A DNA stretch of 6,279 nucleotides from Ktedonobacter sp. (lineage in GTDB: Bacteria > Chloroflexota > Ktedonobacteria > Ktedonobacterales > Ktedonobacteraceae), in contig DMFQ01000100.1 of NCBI GenBank assembly GCA_003450555.1, positions 24,533 to 30,811 on the forward strand. The letters are read 5' to 3'. The notes beneath the pieces are model-generated. The model worked only from the letters and a program-made list of their open reading frames with translations, had not been told where the DNA came from and searched no databases. The position numbers and the translations under genes are program-made. This document shows, piece after piece, positions 1-5,490 of the stretch (positions are counted from its first letter, which is position 1; every line of letters starts with the position of its first letter).

Positions 1-591
1 ACTCAGGTGCGCTACGAAGAGCAGGGGACCTTTGTCGAACTACCCTATGAGGCAGCAATAAAACAAGATGCTAGCGGCATCACTGTCACATTGGCACGCA
101 CTGGACAGGTGAAGCGCGCAGGGGCGCTGGGACCTCTCCCGGTACACCTGGAAAAAACGCTGTTCGTGCCGCCTGGCGAAGAGAAACTGACCGTACGCTA
201 CACGATCCACAACAAGGGACAATCACGTCTACAAACGCGCTTCGCCAGTGAATGGAACATCCATCTGCTAGGTGGAGGCGGCAACGATCAAGCATATTAC
301 CGTATCGAGGGGCACAAACTAGAGAATGACCGCTTCGATAGTACTGGTGAGGTCCCTCAGGTTGAGCATTTTCACATCGGCAATCACTGGATACAGCAAG
401 ATATCGGCTTCTCCCTGGATGAAGCGGCAACACTTTGGCGATTTTCCATTGAGACAGTCACCGGTTCGGAAGCTGGCTTCGAACGCAATCACCAGGGGAG
501 TTGCCTTACCCTGCTCTGGCCCATCTTGCTCGAGGCCAATCAACGTTGGAGTGTTACGATCACCTGTACTGGAAACGGGCATAGAGGATGA
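1..591 (+). CDS. C-terminal part of a GH57-type alpha-amylase / 4-alpha-glucanotransferase (5' end outside window)
   Basis: The frame is open from the first base and ends in TGA at 589-591, giving 196 visible residues; the GTG at 7 is just an internal Val unless proved otherwise. The stretch is all beta-rich and has no catalytic motif. It matches the pattern of the C-terminal beta-sandwich domain (formerly DUF1926) that follows the GH57 barrel in 4-alpha-glucanotransferases and some alpha-amylases: a 'V.LEKTLFV' strand, 'YTIHN', a 'FASEWN' motif (nt 241-258), then 'WRFSIETVTGSEAGFE' (from nt 436) and 'QGSCLTLLWP'. In that family the domain packs on the catalytic barrel and helps bind alpha-glucan; the enzyme cuts or transfers alpha-1,4-glucan chains. 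By inference the catalytic domain lies just upstream of the window. No signal peptide can be judged. The next gene starts 22 bp later, so an operon is likely. The family call is good; amylase versus glucanotransferase cannot be decided from this part. Confidence 0.8.
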   Translation, partial: TQVRYEEQGTFVELPYEAAIKQDASGITVTLARTGQVKRAGALGPLPVHLEKTLFVPPGEEKLTVRYTIHNKGQSRLQTRFASEWNIHLLGGGGNDQAYYRIEGHKLENDRFDSTGEVPQVEHFHIGNHWIQQDIGFSLDEAATLWRFSIETVTGSEAGFERNHQGSCLTLLWPILLEANQRWSVTITCTGNGHRG

Positions 592-601
592 GCATAGCAA
601 C

Positions 602-606
602 AAGGA
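602..606 (+). promoter_or_regulatory. Ribosome binding site fixing the amidotransferase start
   Basis: AAGGA lies 7 nt before the ATG at 614. The reading frame is open far upstream (back to 326), but that part overlaps the GH57-type gene in another frame, so this site decides the start. Confidence 0.7.
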
Positions 607-613
607 TGGATAT

Positions 614-1327
614 ATGAAAAGAGTTCTCGCACTACAAAATTATTGGGATGATTCGCCAGGCTACCTCGGTGAAATCATGGAAGAATATAGCATCCCTTAC
701 GATACCATCAAGGTTGATGAGGATCCCTTGCCTGACCCTACCAAGTATAGTGCGATCATTTCCTTAGGAGGTCCACAGAACGCGAATGCCCATGATAAGT
801 ATCCATATCTGCTACAGGAAAAAGAGTTCCTGCGTGTAGTCGTTCAACAGGACATTCCCTACCTCGGTATCTGCCTGGGAGCACAATTGCTCGCAAGTGC
901 TCTGAAAGCGCCTGTCATACGCCATCATACAAGCGAGATAGGTTTCTTTGATGTACAGTTGACCAACGAAGGAAAGCACGATCCCCTCTTCCAGGGTCTA
1001 CCAGGCTATCAGCATGTCATTCACTGGCATGAGGACATCTTTGAGCTTCCCCCTGGAGCGGTAAAACTAGCTAGCAGCGAGATCACTCCTAATCAGGCAT
1101 TTCGCGTTGGACGGCGCGCGTATGCTCTACAGTACCATATCGAAGTTACGCCAGCTATGTTCGATATCTGGTTTGGGCAGGACGACTTGATGCAAAATAT
1201 GAATCAGGTAATACCTCAACACGAACTCAACTTGATCAAGCAGGATTTCGCAACCCGTTATCCGCTCTACCGTGAGCATTCGCGCATCCTCTTTAAAAAT
1301 TTCTTGAAGATCAGCGAATACTTGTAG
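614..1327 (+). CDS. Class I glutamine amidotransferase-like protein
   Basis: A 237-residue protein, the normal size for a stand-alone class I GATase domain. The fold motifs are in order: the oxyanion strand 'SLGGP' (50-54), the nucleophile elbow 'GICLGAQ' (85-91, Cys87), 'HWHED' (137-141) and the catalytic His-x-Glu in 'QYHIEVT' (His175, Glu177). The full Cys-His-Glu triad is therefore present and the enzyme should be active in splitting glutamine (or a related amide) to ammonia. It most resembles the GMP-synthase-like GATase branch that lacks a fused synthetase domain, whose members have mixed or unknown acceptors, including gamma-glutamyl hydrolases. No synthetase partner is visible here. 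It is cytoplasmic: no signal or membrane segment is seen. It follows the GH57-type gene by 22 bp and probably shares its transcript, although no functional link between the two is obvious. The downstream gene converges with a 9 bp gap. Confidence 0.88.
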   Translation: MKRVLALQNYWDDSPGYLGEIMEEYSIPYDTIKVDEDPLPDPTKYSAIISLGGPQNANAHDKYPYLLQEKEFLRVVVQQDIPYLGICLGAQLLASALKAPVIRHHTSEIGFFDVQLTNEGKHDPLFQGLPGYQHVIHWHEDIFELPPGAVKLASSEITPNQAFRVGRRAYALQYHIEVTPAMFDIWFGQDDLMQNMNQVIPQHELNLIKQDFATRYPLYREHSRILFKNFLKISEYL

Positions 1328-1336
1328 TACTATATG

Positions 1337-1798
1337 CTACTTCACAACCAGGACTGGGCAGCGAGCTTTTTCGATCAGCGCATGGCTCACGCTGCCCATA
1401 ATGGCGCCCCTGAGCGTACTCAAGCCACGTGTACCGACAACGATAATATCCGCATCGATCTCATTGGCGACGCGCAATATACCTTCGTCAGCCCTGCTAT
1501 CAACAACGACCCGTCCTGTAACGGTTACATCTGGCGATGTGACAAGGCTGCGTACCTCCTCTACCGCGCGATCAACGATATCCTGGGCACGAGTCCGCTC
1601 TTCGTCACTGAAGTCTTGCAGGGGCTGCTCTGGAGCGGGTGTTAGCGTTCCAACAGTTGCCAGTGGCGATACCAGTAAATGTACAAAGACAACCGTTACT
1701 ACCGCCTGCTGGCGGCGGTCCGCCACCTGGGCGCTGAAGCGTACGGCACGTTCAGCATTTTCCGAACCATCAGTTGGGACGAGTACATGGTCAATCAC
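1337..1798 (-). CDS. Universal stress protein (UspA family), ATP-binding type
   Basis: A 153-residue single-domain Usp, the standard family length. It opens with the classic first strand 'HVLVPTDGS' (4-12, Asp10 contacts the nucleotide base in the family) and carries the ATP-binding signature G-2x-G-9x-G-S/T: Gly122, Gly125, Gly135 and Ser136 in 'GTRGLSTLRGAIMGS'. The C-terminal 'CPVLVVK' is the usual last strand used in dimer formation. The motif suggests a nucleotide-binding (MJ0577-like) Usp rather than the non-binding UspA type. Such proteins are cytoplasmic dimers linked to survival under stress; the exact role is not predictable. The start is GTG at 1798-1796, supported by a G-rich ribosome binding site 8 nt upstream. 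It is transcribed away from the PP2C gene, with a 304 bp shared intergenic region, and converges on the amidotransferase gene. Confidence 0.93.
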   Translation of the reverse strand: MIDHVLVPTDGSENAERAVRFSAQVADRRQQAVVTVVFVHLLVSPLATVGTLTPAPEQPLQDFSDEERTRAQDIVDRAVEEVRSLVTSPDVTVTGRVVVDSRADEGILRVANEIDADIIVVGTRGLSTLRGAIMGSVSHALIEKARCPVLVVK

Positions 1799-1806
1799 AG
1801 ACGAGA

Positions 1807-1813
1807 CCCCTTT
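1807..1813 (-). promoter_or_regulatory. Ribosome binding site of the universal stress gene
   Basis: On the minus strand AAAGGGG (within GGGAAAGGGG) lies 8 nt before the GTG at 1798. It supports GTG as the start; no other start codon fits as well. Confidence 0.55.
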
Positions 1814-1993
1814 CCCAAAAATAGTGGTACAATGGAAGGGTATTTCACAATTCCTCTTCAGACAGTCTACCTTAATTATGAGATAAACGTCTAGAGTTCA
1901 AGAGCTTTGATTGGTAACTTATCGTAATTTCTTGAGTTTTTGTTTGCTGTGCTGCACTTACCGCATTATCCCTTTTCATTTCCCCTCCTTATC

Positions 1994-2002
1994 TGATATA
2001 CT
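1994..2002 (+). promoter_or_regulatory. Candidate extended -10 promoter element for the PP2C gene
   Basis: TGATATACT fits the extended -10 pattern TG-N-TATAAT with one mismatch (TATACT). The -35 hexamer at the right distance (TTTCAT, 1974-1979) is poor, as is common for extended -10 promoters. It would give a leader of about 95 nt. An alternative is TTGCAC (2002-2007) with CATAAT (2027-2032), but its spacer is 19 nt. Confidence 0.3.
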
Positions 2003-2084
2003 TGCACACAATAACACAATATATTCCATAATTCTTTTAGCTTTACAACACTCAAATAAAATAGCGTGTGGGAGCGGATCTTGC

Positions 2085-2090
2085 AAGGAG
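2085..2090 (+). promoter_or_regulatory. Ribosome binding site of the PP2C gene
   Basis: AAGGAG lies 12 nt before the ATG at 2103, a little longer than usual. No ATG, GTG or TTG in frame lies closer. It favours ATG 2103 over the upstream in-frame TTG at 1911. Confidence 0.55.
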
Positions 2091-2102
2091 CACTCGACGA
2101 AG

Positions 2103-3038
2103 ATGTCGCAAAATAGAACCAATCGACGTAATCATATTACTATTGGAGGAACTCCCTCCGAACTAACACCTTTCACCTTTGCACGCCATACGGTAGCGTG
2201 TGAACGACATCCTGATCGCAACGAAGATAGTATCATCGCCGAGGAGCAAAGCGGCTTAGCCGCTGTTTTTGATGGAGTCGGTGGGAGCGCGGCTGGAGAA
2301 ATCGCATCACAAACAGCAGCGCGATCAGCACGAAAAAGCTGGAAGCATTTGCTACAGCGGGCACAAAAAGGGCGGCGTGTACAAGGTTTCCTCGAGGATT
2401 GTAGCAGCCTCGATCTCTGTACTATCCTCGAACAACTCATCCTCGAAGCAGATGAACAGGTGCGTACCGTGGGTGCACAACGAGCCAGGACGAATGACCT
2501 GGCGACCACCGTCGCGGTAGCGGCACTTTGTCGCCAACCCAAATTAAAAGGCTATACCATGATCTTCGCTCATGTCGGCGATAGTCGCATCTACTTATTG
2601 CGAACCAACGAAGCTCTTAAGCGCCTGACCAGCGATGATGGATTGCTCGCGAAGTTGGTTGAAAACCAGGTAGTCAACGACGCGGACGCGCTGCGTATTG
2701 ATCAAGCCATGCGAGCCGATCAATTATCGGATACCGAGTACAGCTACTTCCGGCTGCGTGGAGGTATCACCCAGGCTTTAGGCGGCCCGTTACCTCCCAC
2801 AATCCACATTAACCAGGTCGCGGTCTACCCCGGTGACCGCATTCTCCTTTGTACTGATGGCATTCATGACAATTTGATCGACGAAGAGATTGAAGACATT
2901 TTGCGGACGGGAGCACGCACTACCAGCGCCCGGTTACTTATCGAAAATTCTATTCGCCGCTCTCACGAAGAACGCAACACTACGGTGCGAGCGAAACCAG
3001 ACGACATGAGCGCCATCGTTATGACCTGCCGCTTCTAA
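2103..3038 (+). CDS. PP2C-family (PPM) protein serine/threonine phosphatase
   Basis: A 311-residue soluble protein containing one PP2C catalytic domain (about 23-308) and little else. The PPM motifs appear in order: 'RHPDRNED' (35-42), 'VFDGVGGSAAGE' (55-66, metal ligand Asp57), 'TNDLATTVAVAAL' (130-142, in place of the usual G-T-T-strand), 'HVGDSRIYLL' (157-166), 'LTSDDG' (175-180), 'ITQALGG' (222-228), 'LLCTDGIHD' (248-256, metal ligand Asp252) and 'KPDDMSAIV' (298-306, metal ligand Asp300 or 301). All acidic metal positions are filled, so it should be an active Mn/Mg-dependent phosphatase that removes phosphate from Ser/Thr residues, often opposing Hanks-type kinases. Two motifs differ from the common bacterial form: D-D-G replaces D-H-S, and D-D-M-S replaces D-N-x-T. 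No kinase, transmembrane or sensor domain is in the window. The start is set by AAGGAG at 2085. The following lipoprotein gene lies 115 bp downstream on the same strand. Confidence 0.9.
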   Translation: MSQNRTNRRNHITIGGTPSELTPFTFARHTVACERHPDRNEDSIIAEEQSGLAAVFDGVGGSAAGEIASQTAARSARKSWKHLLQRAQKGRRVQGFLEDCSSLDLCTILEQLILEADEQVRTVGAQRARTNDLATTVAVAALCRQPKLKGYTMIFAHVGDSRIYLLRTNEALKRLTSDDGLLAKLVENQVVNDADALRIDQAMRADQLSDTEYSYFRLRGGITQALGGPLPPTIHINQVAVYPGDRILLCTDGIHDNLIDEEIEDILRTGARTTSARLLIENSIRRSHEERNTTVRAKPDDMSAIVMTCRF

Positions 3039-3041
3039 TCT

Positions 3042-3057
3042 TACTTTTCCAAAAGTA
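3042..3057. repeat. Perfect palindrome just after the PP2C stop codon
   Basis: TACTTTTCCAAAAGTA has 7-bp perfect inverted arms around CC and starts 3 bp after the stop codon. As RNA it could only form a weak AU-rich hairpin with a 4-nt loop, and no U-tract follows, so it is a poor intrinsic terminator; a protein binding site or chance are other readings. Confidence 0.45.
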
Positions 3058-3060
3058 CTA

Positions 3061-3102
3061 TACTATGCCTGGCAATTGCATGCCTTGCTTTCAGGTATGG
3101 TA
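3061..3102 (+). repeat. Long imperfect stem-loop in the spacer before the lipoprotein gene
   Basis: TACTATGCCTG (3061-3071) can pair with CAGGTATGGTA (3092-3102): all 11 positions pair as RNA with two G-U wobbles. Inside the loop GCAA (3072-3075) can also pair with TTGC (3085-3088). Right after it CTCTT (3103-3107) and AAGAG (3110-3114) form a second small hairpin. It could be a transcription end for the phosphatase gene, or a structured leader of the lipoprotein gene; a T-run exists only at 3131-3136, too far away for a standard terminator. Confidence 0.5.
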
Positions 3103-3136
3103 CTCTTCTAAGAGAGCAAAATTCGTAACGTTTTTT

Positions 3137-3143
3137 GGAGGAG
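3137..3143 (+). promoter_or_regulatory. Strong ribosome binding site fixing the GTG start of the lipoprotein gene
   Basis: GGAGGAG lies 10 nt before the GTG at 3154 and directly after a run of six T. It selects this GTG, which gives a complete lipoprotein signal peptide, over the internal ATG at 3193. Confidence 0.7.
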
Positions 3144-3153
3144 TTGGATTCTT

Positions 3154-3873
3154 GTGGCTAGAAGATACCAGTATCTTATAGGGCTGCTCATAATGCTCTG
3201 TATGGTCTTCCTCACGGGATGTGGCTCTCAACAAAGCATTCAAATGACGCCACCACAACCCCTGACAAGCGATGGTGCGCATATGGTCCAAGAGCAAAGA
3301 CCGACTCCAACACCGCAGCTATCGATTCTCTCGCACATAGCAACCCCAACGCCTATCCCTACGAAAGCGCCATCAATCCCTCCGTCTTCTCCTCCTACTA
3401 TTATTCCCGGCTCAGGCTCGGGACCCGCTCCTTATGGCCCTCCGCCGTCGCTGACATCAGAAGAAATGCAGTTGACTCAGCAACTTTTTGCGCTGATCAA
3501 TCACGACCGGGCAGTCCGTGGCCTCTATCCATTTGTCTGGAATTCGACCCTTGCTGGAGGCGCGCGTTTGCATAGCTGGAATATGGTCCACTGCGGCTTC
3601 AGTCATACCTGTCCCGATGGACTTAACCAATGTACCCGCATCGCCAATGAAGGCTTCGCTGGCTTTACAGATTGTGGCGAGAATATTGGCCTTGCCGGAC
3701 CCTATCCAACGGCCTGGGGCGGAGTCTACAACGTCCAGGAGAGCATGATGAACGAAGGTCCCACAGGCTGGCACTTCATTCACCTTACCAGCACCACGCT
3801 TCACCGTATCGGTGTAGGAATCTATGTAGCTTCGAATGGTTGGATCTGGTTTACCGAAGATATGGTGAGCTAA
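3154..3873 (+). CDS. Secreted lipoprotein with a CAP/SCP (PR-1-like) domain
   Basis: A 239-residue protein in three parts. Residues 1-23 are a lipoprotein signal: Arg3-Arg4, a hydrophobic core, and the lipobox 'LTGC' with Cys23 as the lipidation site. Residues 24-105 are a low-complexity Pro/Thr/Ser linker ('PTPTP', 'TPTPIPT', 'PSSPP') that would hold the domain away from the membrane. Residues 108-239 are a CAP domain: 'LFALINHDRAVRGLYPFVWN', then 'ARLHSWNM' (His140), 'GFSHTCPDG', 'CGENIG' (Glu176), 'GWHFIHL' (His207, His210) and the final strands 'RIGVGIYV' and 'WIWFTEDM'. These His and Glu positions correspond to the acidic/histidine cluster of the family. Bacterial CAP (YkwD-like) proteins are extracellular and of mostly unknown function. 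Four cysteines in the domain (147, 153, 160, 174) could form two disulfides, which fits an exposed location. The start is GTG, chosen by GGAGGAG at 3137. The next gene converges with only 3 bp between stops. Confidence 0.9.
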   Translation: MARRYQYLIGLLIMLCMVFLTGCGSQQSIQMTPPQPLTSDGAHMVQEQRPTPTPQLSILSHIATPTPIPTKAPSIPPSSPPTIIPGSGSGPAPYGPPPSLTSEEMQLTQQLFALINHDRAVRGLYPFVWNSTLAGGARLHSWNMVHCGFSHTCPDGLNQCTRIANEGFAGFTDCGENIGLAGPYPTAWGGVYNVQESMMNEGPTGWHFIHLTSTTLHRIGVGIYVASNGWIWFTEDMVS

Positions 3874-3876
3874 GAG

Positions 3877-5490
3877 CTACAACGAGATTTTCCGCGCTTC
3901 GCCCCACGTACCTTCCCAGTCCTGTTGCTGCCTACCCCAGCTTATTCTTACTGTATATCCAGTAACATCCGTTACGCGACATTCCACATGCAAAGCAAAA
4001 GTGCCCCACTGGATCGGTCCAACGCGATACAGCGCCCCTACTCGTCGCAGCTCTTGCGGGAACATAGGACAGACAGTGAGTACGCCCGCCTCCTCCTCGC
4101 ACAATCCCAGTAGATAACGAATCAGTAAGTGTACACTCAATGTTCCCCAACCATATCCCTCAATACCAGCATTGGCATAATGATCTCTTCCCTTCTCATC
4201 ACGCACCACCCTGCGATATTCGCGCGTCACCCCCGGCAATCCTCCCTCTTCGTCCAACTCCCGCTTATCTGTACTGCGGTACGAGCCATCGATATAGCAA
4301 TAGGCCAGTTCAGCGGCATCCAGAGACAATCCTGCAGCCGCTGCCGCTCCAACCAGCGTCATCACAACCGGTGGCCAGGAGAGCGGTGCCCAGCCAGAGC
4401 TATGCGCAGGCGGCTGTGATAGGAACGGACGCAGTTGCTCAATATGCCCCAAGCCGGTCGCGCCACAGAAGACAGGAGCCAGGTGCATTGCATCCCGCTG
4501 CGTTGACCATTCACCAGTTACCGAGTCATAATCGCGAAACCAGCCATCCTGCCACATCTGGCGCGTCTTCACGGTAAAATCATTGGCGACATCTTTCCAC
4601 CACCTGGCATCAGCGCTATAATTGTTGCTGCCATCCCTCTCTGTCGCTGCCTGTTCCTCTAATGAAACATCTTCTACGGGCGCACCGGCAAGGAGTGTGG
4701 CCCAACGCGACATGATATCCGCGCATTGCACCATGCTGGCCTGTAAATCAACCGGGCGCACATGTTGGATAATGGTGCCGCCGGTTTGCTGCGGTCCAAA
4801 GCGGCTCGAAACATCCTGGCCACTCTCCCAGGAACACGCGTAGACTAACCAGCCCTCGGCATCCCGCCGCTTATCAAGCCACCAGCGCAAGTACGCCGCG
4901 GCTCTCGGATACAGACGCCGCAGCCAACTCAGGTCTCCAGTGCGCCTGAAGATCTGGTCGCAGCACCAGAGCGGAAAGCCCCACTCGGGAGCAGTACCAC
5001 AAATCTGCCCATCATCGGCGACCATGTTGTAGCTGCCATCCTCGCGCATACATGGCAGTTGCGGGTGAGGAGACGACTCGAAATGTCCCAGGATGACTTC
5101 AGCCGCCAGTTTCGGGTCGGCATAGCTGAGAAAAAGCACATCCAGCGCTGCCTCCGCCAGGACCGTTCGCGGAGCCTGTATTTGCATGCCATCCCATGGA
5201 TGTGGAATAATCCCTACAGAAGGCCGTATCGTCATGCGCAACGTTTCCAGGTCATAGACCCAGCCCCTCCTCCAACTATCTGGCCAGTCACCGGCAAGTT
5301 GAGGGGCCCCTTGCCAGAACTCCTCGTCGTCGGCGCGATGTTGCGCCTCTGCCAGTGCAATCTCCTCAATCCCATCTTCCCAGTGCCGCAGCGTTTGATC
5401 CCGCGAAACACCGCGTGCCAACACGGCATTGAGGATATGGACATTGTCACTTTCTAACGTGAGCCTGCATGGCAGTGCTACAGTACGCAC
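3877..5490 (-). CDS. Glycosidase of the trehalase/GH63 type (clan GH-G), catalytic part; probably the 3' piece of a frameshifted gene
   Basis: 537 residues if read from the GTG at 5490, but the frame is open back to 5589 and probably continues from the preceding minus-strand frame. It carries the (alpha/alpha)6-barrel glycosidase signature: 'SWESGQDVSSRFG' (220-232) matches the trehalase-type E-S-G-x-D-x-S-S-R block, where Asp226 (nt 4813-4815) would be the general acid; 'STQRDAMHLAPVFCG' (329-343) and 'SSGWAPLSWPPVVM' (364-377) match the next barrel motifs; 'NAGIEGYGWGTLSVHLL' (440-456) matches the E-G-F-G-W block, where Glu444 (nt 4159-4161) would be the base. These motifs are known from GH37 and GH63 enzymes, which invert alpha-glycosidic bonds. 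Overall similarity to classic trehalase looks low, so the substrate is open (trehalose, glucosyl- or mannosyl-glycerate and other alpha-glycosides are possible). The protein seems cytoplasmic. A C-terminal beta region starts near residue 470. AGGAGG at 5505-5510, 14 nt before the GTG, makes separate translation conceivable but not likely. Confidence 0.75.
   Translation of the reverse strand: MRTVALPCRLTLESDNVHILNAVLARGVSRDQTLRHWEDGIEEIALAEAQHRADDEEFWQGAPQLAGDWPDSWRRGWVYDLETLRMTIRPSVGIIPHPWDGMQIQAPRTVLAEAALDVLFLSYADPKLAAEVILGHFESSPHPQLPCMREDGSYNMVADDGQICGTAPEWGFPLWCCDQIFRRTGDLSWLRRLYPRAAAYLRWWLDKRRDAEGWLVYACSWESGQDVSSRFGPQQTGGTIIQHVRPVDLQASMVQCADIMSRWATLLAGAPVEDVSLEEQAATERDGSNNYSADARWWKDVANDFTVKTRQMWQDGWFRDYDSVTGEWSTQRDAMHLAPVFCGATGLGHIEQLRPFLSQPPAHSSGWAPLSWPPVVMTLVGAAAAAGLSLDAAELAYCYIDGSYRSTDKRELDEEGGLPGVTREYRRVVRDEKGRDHYANAGIEGYGWGTLSVHLLIRYLLGLCEEEAGVLTVCPMFPQELRRVGALYRVGPIQWGTFALHVECRVTDVTGYTVRISWGRQQQDWEGTWGEARKISL

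Larger units (their letters stand above)
1799..2102. other. Divergent intergenic region between the stress and phosphatase genes
   Basis: These 304 bp separate two divergently transcribed genes and must hold both promoters. The part from about 1900 to 2070 is clearly richer in A and T than the flanking genes and contains several -10-like hexamers. On the minus strand a weak candidate for the stress gene is TTGAAC, 15 nt spacer, CATAAT near 1876-1902, with a poor spacer. On the plus strand the best candidate is the extended -10 near 1994. No RNA gene, clear operator or terminator was recognised. The phosphatase frame stays open back to a TTG at 1911, but that part has no ribosome binding site and an unusual Cys- and Ile-rich composition, so I treat it as non-coding. 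Confidence 0.5.

Noticed and set aside
326..613. Upstream extension of the amidotransferase frame (96 extra codons)
   Set aside because: It overlaps the well-supported GH57-type domain in another frame, lacks a ribosome binding site, and the ATG at 614 has AAGGA at good spacing and begins the conserved domain.
1324..1340. Small hairpin between the amidotransferase and stress genes (GTAGTA / TGCTAC)
   Set aside because: Only 6 bp with one G-U wobble, no following T-run, and the opposite-strand RNA has a mismatch; too weak to call a terminator.
1334..1894. Plus-strand frames opposite the universal stress gene
   Set aside because: Shadows of the strongly supported minus-strand Usp gene; low-complexity Ser/Thr/Arg composition and no motif.
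2002..2032. TTGCAC and CATAAT as the main PP2C promoter
   Set aside because: Spacer of 19 nt is too long for a normal sigma-70 promoter; kept only as an alternative to the extended -10 at 1994.
1911..2102. 64-codon N-terminal extension of the PP2C frame from a TTG start, with a hydrophobic stretch that could look like a membrane segment
   Set aside because: AT-rich, Cys- and Ile-rich composition unlike the rest, no ribosome binding site before the TTG, while AAGGAG stands before ATG 2103. It remains open only because the region has few stops in this frame.
3925..5457. Several plus-strand frames of 60 to 145 codons opposite the glycosidase gene
   Set aside because: Antisense shadows of a gene with clear catalytic motifs; their sequences are Pro/Arg/Ser-rich and lack any recognisable domain or good start site.
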